Shown here: positions 1 through 8,750 of the stretch, piece after piece | How the letters are laid out: every line of letters starts with the position of its first letter | Position numbering within the stretch: the first letter of the stretch is position 1 | Origin: Tyto alba | Taxonomy: Eukaryota > Chordata > Aves > Strigiformes > Tytonidae | Direction: 5' to 3' | Assembly: GCF_018691265.1 (NCBI RefSeq) | Contig: NW_024881276.1 | Location: 1,426,001-1,490,000, forward strand | Length of the DNA: 64,000 bases | Translations under genes and position numbers: made by a program | The notes under the pieces: model-generated | Told to the model about the DNA's origin: nothing | The model's database searches: none | Seen by the model: the letters and a program-made list of their open reading frames with translations, nothing else

Positions 1-60
1 TGTTCCCCCTGCTCCATCGTGGTCCCCCTCTCACAGGAGACAGTCCTCCACAAACTTTTT

Positions 61-184
61 CCAACTGGAGTCCCTCCCACGGGCCGCAGTGTTCCCCACA
101 CTGCTCCGTCATGGGTCACCAACTTTCTCCACCTGGATTCCCTCCCACGGCTGCAGCCCTTCCCGAGCTGCTCCGGCGTGGGAC
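61..184 (-). repeat. Internal tandem repeat of LTR copy A (two ~67-bp units)
   Basis: Two adjacent units of about 67 bp share a GTCCCACG or GTGACCCATGA start, a GGAGCAG core, a CTGCAGCC-like or CTGCGGCCC stretch and a GACTCCAGTTGGA-like end (minus strand). The same array is found in copies B and D, with altered unit number in C and E. Confidence 0.6.
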
Positions 185-507
185 TCCCCCGCATGCTGCA
201 ATCCTCCCAGTGCTGAATTACAGCAGCGGGGGCTGCTTCTTCTGACACAGTCCTGGCCTTCTTCGGGCACTGTCGACTTGATCACCCAGGCAAAAAGCCA
301 CAGGCCATAAATCAGTGTCTGTTCCACTGTAGATCTCCATGGGTGGCAGGGGGGGCCGCCCTGCCGTCTCCCCACAGGATACAGGGAGGTCTCTGCTCCG
401 GCACACCTCCCCCCTCCTTTCTTCCTCCGTTCCTCCACTGACCTTGGTGTTCATGCAGCTGCGGCAACTCCTCCTCACCAGTCCCACTGCTCCTCACCAC
501 GTCCCTT

Positions 508-515
508 CTTAAATA
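508..515 (-). promoter_or_regulatory. TATA-like box of LTR copy A
   Basis: On the minus strand the sequence is TATTTAAG followed by AAGGGACG, identical in position and context to the other copies. It lies 71 bp downstream of the heat shock element. Promoter use is inferred. Confidence 0.55.
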
Positions 516-586
516 TGTTATCGCAGAGGCGCAGCTGATGGGCTCAGTTTTGGTGCAGAGGTGGAGCTGACGTGGAGCTGGGGGAG

Positions 587-601
587 CTTCGAGAAGCTTC
601 T
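587..601 (-). promoter_or_regulatory. Perfect three-pentamer heat shock element in LTR copy A
   Basis: The minus strand reads AGAAGCTTCTCGAAG, which is nGAAnnTTCnnGAAn without a mismatch. This is the established binding pattern for a trimer of vertebrate heat shock factor. A GC box lies just upstream and the TATA-like box downstream. Actual factor binding is inferred. Confidence 0.6.
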
Positions 602-2821
602 CACAGGGGGCCGCCCCGATAGCCCCCTCCCCTGCCACCAAAAATCCCCACCACTCACTCAAACCCAGGACAGTAAGGTCTGTCAGTGCACTTGTGGCCC
701 TGACACAGGGGTACCACGGACCCCTCGGGCTACACATCTATCATATTGCTGCCTGGGCTGGAGGAGCGCTGGAGCGACACTGAGAAGTCAGGCACGGCGA
801 TCCACACCGGAGTCTTACACTACAGTTAATGATGGCATTGCTAGTACCTGTGATTTATGGCCTCATTTTGTACGTGCTGCCTTTGTCATGGATCTATTCT
901 TAGCCTCCTTGCAATGAAAGCAATACTATAACGTATGAAAGTTTCAATCGGGGCTGAGAGTGATGGCTTCTTTTGTTTGTTACATGCTGCTCAGTTGTAC
1001 TTAAGCCCTTCCCATTTTTCAGTGGAGTTGCTAATTGTTGCTCTGATTATGCAACTGTCTTCATGCTGCATTGTGGATTTCATAATGTCCTATTAGAGCT
1101 CTGGTTAGCCAGGAGGTCTATCTTGCCACCAGCTGTAGGAAAACAGTTTCAGAAAAGTGCACTCCCAGTGGAAGTTATTCAGATTTTAATGAGTAGGATG
1201 TTTTATGATCTTTGCTAACAAAAATGAAACTGGAAGAGAGCACTCTCCTGCCAGAATGTGTTCTTCTCCGTACTGCCAGAAATTGCAGGCTACACATAAG
1301 CTGTTGTAATTCCAAGCATATTCTGTCAGAATATGAATATGTATTATTCAGTTAGGTGTTACAGTATGACCATATAAATAGTAATAATACTGTGTGCTGA
1401 GATGGGAAATCCCGTTGTGTATAATAATACCACCAACAGAATAGAATACTAATGTGTCTTCTTAAACATTCAGTGAAAAGTAGTTAGTGACCTCCCTGCT
1501 CGGCAGCTCTCTTCAGCCAGAAGACTTAAACTCTTTCAGATTCTTTACCTCTCCTCCCCAGCCCCTGAATTCCCAGAGGAACAGCATATATTAAGAGCTA
1601 ACTGCCTACAGCTTGTGGGCTTGCAGAATATCACTTCAGTTTTTTTACTTCATGACAAAAGCTATTTGAAAATGTTCTTTCACTTATAAATAGAAATAGC
1701 CTGAGCAGTTAATACTTCCTTTAAAATTTGTTCCTGAATTGACATACAAATGCTAATGTAAAATTTAGTCTGGCTATTGAAGACTGTATCCAGCTAATAA
1801 ATTAGAAAAATAATGTTTGAGATAGGAATATATTTCCTTTCTGCCTTGCCTTCCCTGAGCCCAAGATTTATTTATTTATATTTAAAACAATTCTCACATA
1901 TGCACTAGGGTCATACTCCCAGGTTGTTTCTGAACAGAGTTTGATTGATCTTGCCGTTGGAGCTCAGCCACGAGTCTGTCTTGCTACTTTGCCACGCCGC
2001 TTCGGAAAACAGCAGACTGGGATATGGGACAACTGAGGTCTCTGACAGGCTCTGCAGTTAGCCTAGTAACATGCTTTGCTATCTTCTTAAGTCGTTCTTT
2101 CCATAAAACTTAGTATGTTATATATTCTGGGAAGAGATTTGGCCCTGCCATCAGTATTTCTCAGTAACATCTAGTTATCGTTCTTATTTTGATGAATGAT
2201 CTGTTATTATCTGGAAGACTTTGTATGTTTTTTTTGCCTATGCCAAGACTTTCATCATAAAATACCTTACAGCATCTTGTACATTATATGTTCAGGCTAG
2301 GACAGGTGTCTCTTTTAGTTCATTATGTTGTTGTCTAGTAAGTACCATGTGTTGTCTATTATGTAAGAAGGCGTTTGGCACAGTGGATGTAGGAAGAGAA
2401 CAATTATGATGAGACAATTCAAGTCAGATCACAGGTCAGATTACTGATCGTCATAATCTGTCAGTAGTGGAGGAACAAGAGTAACAGTAGTTGTAGGTAG
2501 TGAGGTATAGATATGTTTTGACAGAGGAACTATTTGAGTGTTCTATATACATCAGTACTCTAGTGTTAGCCTAATGCTTCTTTTTTCTTCCTTTTTTTTT
2601 CTTTTTTTTTTTTTTTTTTTCTTCCCTCAATCCATCAACTCAACAGCGATAATGAAAATCAACTTAAATATAAAAACTAGCATTTGGTCATAATTCATTG
2701 ATCAATGTCTATAGTACAACGATACACAAAGATTGAGTATTTAGGTGGACTGGTCTGGTAACACCTGTGTTTGTTGGCTGGCTGTATTACTTAGAGCTTG
2801 CTGACCCATTTTATGTTATAG

Positions 2822-2903
2822 TATGACATCGGAGGAGCTGCACACCGAGCAGCAGAATGTAAGGCCTTCATCCTGAGGACACCAATGGTCTGGATTAAGA
2901 GAG
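2822..2903 (+). other. Possible internal exon (speculative)
   Basis: An 82-bp stretch is preceded by a branch-point-like TGCTGAC and a TTTTATGTTATAG acceptor, and followed by GAG then GTACTAA as a possible donor. The frame that starts at 2822 stays open through the whole interval and contains three CpG dinucleotides, which is unusual for this neighbourhood. A second donor-like GTAAGG at 2859 would give a 37-bp exon instead. The 27-residue translation does not match any family I can name. Against it: splice signals like these arise often by chance, and no partner exon was found in the window. It could equally be an exon of a long non-coding RNA or nothing at all. Confidence 0.2.
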
Positions 2904-5048
2904 GTACTAAACATGCATTTCCTTATTACTATGCTCGAACATGGGAGTGAGAGCTGAAGGAGTCTAACTATTTAGAGAACCATCATGGTGTTATGGTTTA
3001 CCTCCAACAGTCGAGCTAACCTAAGGCTAGAATTTATTTCTGGTTTAGCAGTAGGTGTTCAGTTGCAGAAATCCCAAGTATTTAGGTTTGGTGGTTGTTT
3101 TTTTAGTGTTTTTTTTTTGTTTTGTTGGTTTTGTTTTGTTTTATTTTTTAATTCCAGATATATACCATGTTGTGTCAGGATTCTATGAAAAGAAACTTGT
3201 ATTCCCACCCACAATTTGTTTCCAAGAAACCAGACCTAAGGAAATATAACAGGTTGGAGAATGTAATGATAGAGTAAGTTGATATGCACCATCAAACATT
3301 TGTCAGAATCACATTTAACTTAATATGCTTCAGCACGGTGGCTCTGGGAACTTAATTTTTTTTCAGATGATTTATTACATCTTTGCTGTAGCATTCAGTG
3401 TTGGATAAAAGTTTTAATTGAAATTGGACTAGTAGTTTGCCCCATACTCATTTTTCCTAGGGACTCTTCTCAGTTGGAAAGAGTCAGACAGAACAGTGGA
3501 GAGGGTGTTTTATTTTTTCAGCTCTTGCTTTGATCCTGTGCAGCAGAACACACTGCTCTGCAGGTGGAAGTGCTGTAGTCATGAACTTCGTTCTTTCATT
3601 TAGAAATCTTCTTCAGGTCATGTAAAGATAATTCCAATTGATCACAAGTCTGTTGCTGTTCGTGCTTCTGAAATGGTATTGTTCAACTTACCCATTTCCA
3701 GGGAAGAAACCAACTTCAGCTCTTCCACTCAAAGCGTTCAGTCTGTGGGAATGTGTATGTCTGAAAATCACTTTCTTTTACCATCATGACCATGAGTATA
3801 GTTCTAAAGAATAAGGAGTTCAGACAGGTGGTTGTAGATGTGAATCCTCGGATGGCAATCTTCATATAAACCATCTGTTAACACCTGGGGGAAAAAAAAA
3901 ACGTGCAATATATTCCACAGTGGTCTGTGGATTACATGGGAGTTAGTCTGTGTGATGTATTTAATAGCATCAGGCAGGACGAATCTATTCACAGCTGAAG
4001 GTAGAGGCATATTCACCACTTGCTTTAAGTTGAAACACTGTTCCTAATGGAAGTCTTTTAACAAAGGCAGCTCTTGTTCACATGAGAACAGAGTAAAGAC
4101 ATGGAAAGGGAGAAGAGGGAAGGAGTGCTGGCGTTTTTCTTCTTGCATAAGGCTGAAGTTGAGAGTAATGGACTTTCCCAGAAATAGAGGAGAGAAGACA
4201 GTGTTCTAGACACAAAAGTCATGAAATGATAAAGGAACTGCTGATCATGAGATTAGGACAGGAGAGAGGAGAATGTCATGTAAAAGAAGAATCCAAATAG
4301 GTAAAGAAGGAAGGAAATTGAACAAGAAATGGCCTAACTTATAAGAACTAGATGCTTCTCTGTAGAGGAAAAGAATATGAACAAGAGACATCTTTGAGGA
4401 CCTCTGAAGTACCTGTTCTCAAGAATTATTTGGGAAATGACATGTGTGTTTTCTCTTTGCTTAGAGCTCCCTTTCAGCTATGGCAATATAACTGGGGAGC
4501 AATTTGTGTGGAAAACTTCAGTTAGATTTTGTATTATTTAATTTCTGACAGCGACCTCTGAATTAGTAGCAGTATTAAACAGTAGAGAAATAAATATTTC
4601 TGGAATTAAGCATCATCCGATCAAACCAGATATCTAATTTAGGGCAAGACTACTTGCAACCTACAAGCATGTATGTATCTCTGCCGGTTTTCAAGGGAGA
4701 CAGTCTTTTAGCTCTGTGAGTCTATCTCCTTTTAGCAACTGTACATCACAGAAGAGTGAATTGTAAACCTAGAGCAAGGATGGAGGGGGAAAAGGATAAT
4801 TAAACTACTGACCCATACGGAGGGAGAGAGAGAACTGAGGAAGGTGGGGACCTGGCTCTTGTCCTGGTGGCCTAAAGACCTCGTGATTGCACAGGCCCAT
4901 TTCCATCAACAGAAGGTGTTTGTGCCCTGAAAACCAGAGAAGCCAGTCAAGGAGGGTGTGCTTCAGCCTAGCTGGGTCTGACCAAAGGGAATACATAAGA
5001 CTAGATGCATTTCTGTTCTCGGGTTCACATTTGAAAGCTGCTTGTGTA

Positions 5049-5062
5049 TGTGTGTGTGTGTG
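5049..5062. repeat. (TG)7 microsatellite
   Basis: Seven uninterrupted TG units, preceded by an imperfect TGTGTA. Too short to suggest any function. Confidence 0.8.
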
Positions 5063-5937
5063 AGAAAGTGCATGTGCCTCTAGTATAGGAGAAATCTGAC
5101 AGGCATGACTGTTCAGAACAGGTTATTTTGTACCCTCTGAAGACCTAGTGCCCTCCACAGCTAAATATTGTCTGTACCTAGAAGGAGCGGCAGAAATACC
5201 TTGATTATCCAAATCAAGGGTTTCTTCAGATCATTCTGTGGCTCCTCTCCAGTTCAATTACTTTGGCTGCTTCACGCAGAAGCCAAGACCAAGGGGCTGA
5301 GAACTGGTTTGCACTTGAGTCCTCATTCAACACGGAGGCAGAAGAAAAGCGCCTGGATGTGCAGCTGGATGTGGGAGTTGAGTGGTGCTTGGCCTACTAG
5401 TGTCAACTTATTCATAGTGAATGGTTAACTGAGTGGGTCAGGAACGCCACAACGGACAAGAGATGCTCTGATATGGCTTAACAGAGGTTAAGGTAAAGTC
5501 CAAAGGCTTTTGTTGGTTTTATTTCTCAGGCTCAAATATCAACCCCCCTGTAAGATTACAGTAAAGCTATGTACTCACTGTAACTTAAGTTGGATAAAAA
5601 GATGTTGATTCAAATATTTTTTCTCTTACAAGTCTCAGCCTTCGAATTGCCCTTTGAAACATTGCAGGCTTTGCAAACACAGTGTGGAATAAATGGTTTT
5701 CCAAAATGATTACAGTAGGTTCTTCAACCCTGCACAAGCAAGCTTGATATTCCATAGAGACTGCACCGAGGTCAGGACCGTTACTTAACAAGTCCTACCG
5801 AGCCAGATGAGAGTCTCATCAGAGCAAAAACTGAATTGATGGTTCAGGATCTAGCTGAATAGGAAAAGGTCTGAGTCTTCAGCTGAAGACAGGAACATAA
5901 ATGCAACAAAGGGAATTTGAAGAGAAACAGCCTTAGA

Positions 5938-5956
5938 TTTTTTTTTTTTTTTTTTT
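5938..5956. repeat. T19 homopolymer
   Basis: Uninterrupted run of 19 T. On the other strand it would read as a poly-A tail, but no retroposed body is recognisable next to it. Confidence 0.8.
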
Positions 5957-7670
5957 ATTTAAACACTTATCATTATACTAGTGCTCTGCAGGTGTTGCAA
6001 GGTCATAAGGAGGCTATATAAATACACCAAAGTCTCAAAATTAGCTTAATAAACTTCTGCAAATAAGCAAAAGAGATTAAGTAGCATACAAGTAAAAGTA
6101 TCCGGGGCAATTGTATCTTTCAGAGGATGAAGATACTCAAAGTATCTTTTGTTTTCAAACCCTCTAAACTGATCCGCCTGTGAATGTCATCGAGGTCAGG
6201 AGGTAATATTGCCCAATGAGTGTGGCGTGTTGGGTTTATCTTCGGTGTATTAATCTTTTTTAAGATCTTGGTCAAATAATTCTGTTCATATCAATTAAGC
6301 AGTAACAGGAATGCTTTTTCTTTGCAGAGAATTTTTTAGGATTTTGAGGGTCTCAAAGAGATCAGAGGACATACTGAGGAGTGCAAGCTGTGACAATTTA
6401 TTGACCTCTTGGGTTTTTCATAGTGGTAGCTTAGCGGTCAGGAAGCAGTAAAATCCAGTAATATCACAGCGGCAATCAACGGCCCACAGACAAATTGGAG
6501 TCTGAGATGTCCGAGGAAGGGTGTTAAGTCTGAGCTAGTTCCAAGTCAGCAGTAATTACTTCTGGATTCATGATGATAACTGCACTTGTTTTAAGTAGAG
6601 ATGATGCTGTGCAACCGTTTGTCTGGTAAAAACAAGCGAGGCAAAGACACAATTGTACCCTTCCCAAAACTTCAACTCCTCATTCTTCCCCCCCAAACAC
6701 AATATTCTTAATATTTTTTTCTCCATTTTCTTCCCTCTCCTGCTTTCCTCTCTCAACTTTTTCCTTTGCCAAATTTACCTTTCAGCCTGTTCTTGTCGCT
6801 TCTGGAGTACTCCGAAGCCCACCTTACCAGCCCCTGCACTAGCAGGCTGGCATCTCTCCAGCACGGCAGCTGATGCTGGTGCGTTTTCTGGGCAGGCTCC
6901 TGAAGCGGAGCTTACCCTGCCTGGGTGTAGCGGGTAGCCAGAGGATCCACAGATCGTGCTAGACCTCCACCTGTAGATCTGTCACTCTCACTGTTGGCGG
7001 AATCCCTGCACGTGTGCTGGGGGGATTCTCCGGGCTGGCAGTTTCCTAACATTTTTGTCTAGACGGTGTTGTAACAGGCAGTCAAAACCAGTCAGAAAAC
7101 CACATGCTGTGCTGGATGATGTTGTTACTCGTAGAAGACCATCCATGTACCGATGGCTCTGGATTTTCTTCCCCTGGTAGGAAGTCTGTTTTGTAGCAGA
7201 ATATATTAATGGGTCAAATAAAACTGTGATGAACCTTAAAACCATGACTAGGCTTCCCGTTATATAGGGTCACATGAATTTAAAGAAACTGCGTGGCGGG
7301 CACTGCTCCTTCTGCTGGCCCTCTTATTTGACACCTCTCTCTTGTAGTGAACTGTCACTGAGCCATTAAGCCAGTGGCTTTATGAGGTGACAATAATGAC
7401 TGTGTTAAACTAGGAGACACAGAAATGCTCGTGAGCTTGCCCGGTCTGGGTACAGCCCTAGCACGATCTCAGTACTATAGTGAGGAAAACCCAAAGGCAC
7501 GGTGCTTCCGCATGCCACCCTTCCCTTCTCTTTGATTTAATTGGAAAGATCATAGTGGAGTAATAGTCTGCTCTGGTGAGGTGTGAGGTGTGGATGACAG
7601 ATGGCCGGGGTCACAGAGAACGTTGTGATGCGTGCTGCTTGGGCTGGCAGAGAAACCTCATAATGTCTGC

Positions 7671-7675
7671 AATAC
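7671..7675. repeat. Left target-site duplication of LTR copy B
   Basis: AATAC immediately before the LTR start is repeated exactly at 8746-8750 after the LTR end. A 5-bp duplication is typical of ERVL-type (class III) endogenous retroviruses in vertebrates, which is the basis for the class assignment of this family. Confidence 0.85.
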
Positions 7676-7745
7676 TGTCCTGGGTTGAGTGAGTGGTGGA
7701 GTTTTTTGGTGGCAGGGGAGGGGGATATCGGGGCAGCCCCCTGTG

Positions 7746-7760
7746 AGAAGCTTCTCGAAG
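7746..7760 (+). promoter_or_regulatory. Perfect heat shock element in LTR copy B
   Basis: The three contiguous pentamers AGAAG, CTTCT and CGAAG match nGAAn, nTTCn, nGAAn exactly. The site lies 72 bp before the TATA-like box. A 12-bp palindrome GAGAAGCTTCTC forms its core. Binding by heat shock factor is inferred from the consensus. Confidence 0.6.
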
Positions 7761-7832
7761 CTCCCCCAGCTCCACGTCAGCTCCACTTCTGTTTGGGAAA
7801 TTGAGCCCATCAGCTGCGCCTCTGCGATAACG

Positions 7833-7840
7833 TATTTAAG
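7833..7840 (+). promoter_or_regulatory. TATA-like box of LTR copy B
   Basis: TATTTAAG in the context CGTATTTAAGAAGGGACG. It is preserved in all five copies. Transcription would begin about 25-30 bp downstream, near 7862-7868. Confidence 0.55.
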
Positions 7841-8159
7841 AAGGGACGTGGTGAGGAGGAGTGGGACTGGTGAGGAGGAGTCGCTGCAGCTGCGTGAACA
7901 CCAAGGTCAGTGGAGGAACGGAGGAAGAAAGGAGGGGGGAGGTGTGCCGGAGCAGAGACCCCCCTGTATCCTGTGGGGAGACGGCAGGGCGGCCCCCCCC
8001 TGCCACCCATGGAGATCTACAGTGGAGCAGACATTGATTTGTGGCCTGTTGCTCCTGCTTGCTGATCAAGGTGCTGTGCCCAAAGAAGGCCGGGGTCTCA
8101 TGGGAAAAGGCAGCCCCGCTGCTGTAATTCAGTGCTGGGAGGATTGCAGAATGCGGGGG

Positions 8160-8293
8160 AGTCCCACGCCGGAGCAGCTCGGGAAGGGCTGCAGCCGTGG
8201 GAGGGAATCCAGGTGGAGAAAGTTGGTGACCCATAACGGAGCAGTGTGGGGAACGCTGCAGCCTGTGGGAAGGACTCCAGTTGGAAAAAGTTT
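8160..8293 (+). repeat. Internal tandem repeat of LTR copy B
   Basis: Two units of about 67 bp start near 8160 and 8226. They share GGAGCAG, CTGCAGCC and a TCCAG-TGGA-AAAGTT stretch. A degenerate third unit containing GGACCACGATGGAGCAGG extends to about 8345. The array lies in the presumed transcribed region. Confidence 0.65.
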
Positions 8294-8552
8294 GTGGAGG
8301 ACTGTCTCCTGTGAGAGGGGGACCACGATGGAGCAGGGGGAAGAAGTTCCAGAAGCTCCCCCCAACGAAGGTAAAGGAAGTGGCAGCGCTGCCTGCACCC
8401 CCCATTCCCTGCCCCTGCACCCCTGGGGGAGGAGGTAGAGATATCGGGAGCAGAGCTGAGCCCGGGAAGGAGGGAGGGGTGGGGGGAAGGTGTTCTCAAG
8501 ATGTGGCAATGCTTCTCACTGTCCTACTCTGTTACGTGTTGTTAGTGTCTGT

Positions 8553-8558
8553 AATAAA
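8553..8558 (+). terminator. Polyadenylation signal AATAAA of LTR copy B
   Basis: AATAAA followed by T- and GT-rich sequence (TGTATGTTC then a T-run), the usual layout of a vertebrate polyadenylation site. It is 713 bp beyond the TATA-like box. Confidence 0.6.
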
Positions 8559-8745
8559 TGTATGTTCTTTTTTTCTTCCCCTAATGAGTCTGCCTTTTGC
8601 TCATGACCATAAAGGGGGATTTTCCCCCATCCCAGTCCTATCTCTAACCCCAAGCCTGGCTCTCTGTCCCTTCTCATTGCCAGAGGGGAAGGGAGAGAGA
8701 GCTGCTGCATTGTGGTTGGCTGCCAACCAGGCCCAAACCATGACA

Positions 8746-8750
8746 AATAC
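8746..8750. repeat. Right target-site duplication of LTR copy B
   Basis: AATAC, the exact repeat of 7671-7675. Confidence 0.85.

Larger units (their letters stand above)
1..672 (-). mobile_element. Solo LTR copy A (1-kb LTR family), truncated by window start
   Basis: This is the U3 and part of the transcribed region of the same LTR seen four more times in the window. Read on the minus strand it begins with TGTCCTGGGTTTGAG at 672, which matches the starts of copies B and C. It then shows the GC box, the heat shock element (587-601) and the TATA-like box (508-515), and runs off the window edge inside the internal tandem-repeat zone. The 3' end with the polyadenylation signal lies outside the window, so a target-site duplication cannot be tested; the flank after the LTR is GTAAG. 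No retroviral coding sequence follows on the visible side. The frames that cross it (for example 312-737 minus) span the promoter and are unlikely to be genes. Family membership is certain from the sequence; the retroviral class is inferred from copy B. Confidence 0.85.
673..7670. other. AT-rich unique DNA, no recognised gene
   Basis: No recognisable coding region or named repeat was seen across this stretch. It holds a long T-rich tract near 2582-2625, a T/G-rich low-complexity run near 3091-3155, a (TG)7 run at 5049-5062 and a T19 tract at 5938-5956. One possible exon at 2822-2903 is listed separately. Reading frames of 60 to 94 codons have no recognisable family signature and are treated as chance. 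Confidence 0.6.
7676..8745 (+). mobile_element. Solo LTR copy B, complete, with 5-bp target-site duplication
   Basis: A complete 1070-bp LTR starts TGTCCTGG and ends CCATGACA, so its ends form the expected short inverted repeat. It is flanked by AATAC on both sides. Order along the element: U3 with a GGGGCAG variant of the GC box, a perfect heat shock element (7746-7760), a TATA-like box (7833-7840), a splice-donor-like AAG/GTCAGT (GT at 7906-7907), a 67-bp tandem repeat (8160-8293), and AATAAA (8553-8558) followed by about 190 bp of U5-like sequence. No gag, pol or env is attached, so it arose by recombination between the two LTRs of a provirus. A 249-codon frame (7689-8438) crosses it but starts upstream of the TATA box and is probably not a gene. 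With intact duplications and signals this is the best-preserved copy here. Confidence 0.9.

Noticed and set aside
7689..8438. 249-codon open frame in LTR copy B
   Set aside because: It begins 14 bp inside the LTR, runs across the promoter, heat shock element and tandem repeat, and the other copies keep only parts of it. GC-rich, stop-poor composition explains long frames on both strands.
7836..8509. Overlapping frames of 126-194 codons on the minus strand of LTR copy B, and their equivalents in A, C, D and E
   Set aside because: Antisense shadows of the same GC-rich repeat; several frames are open at once.
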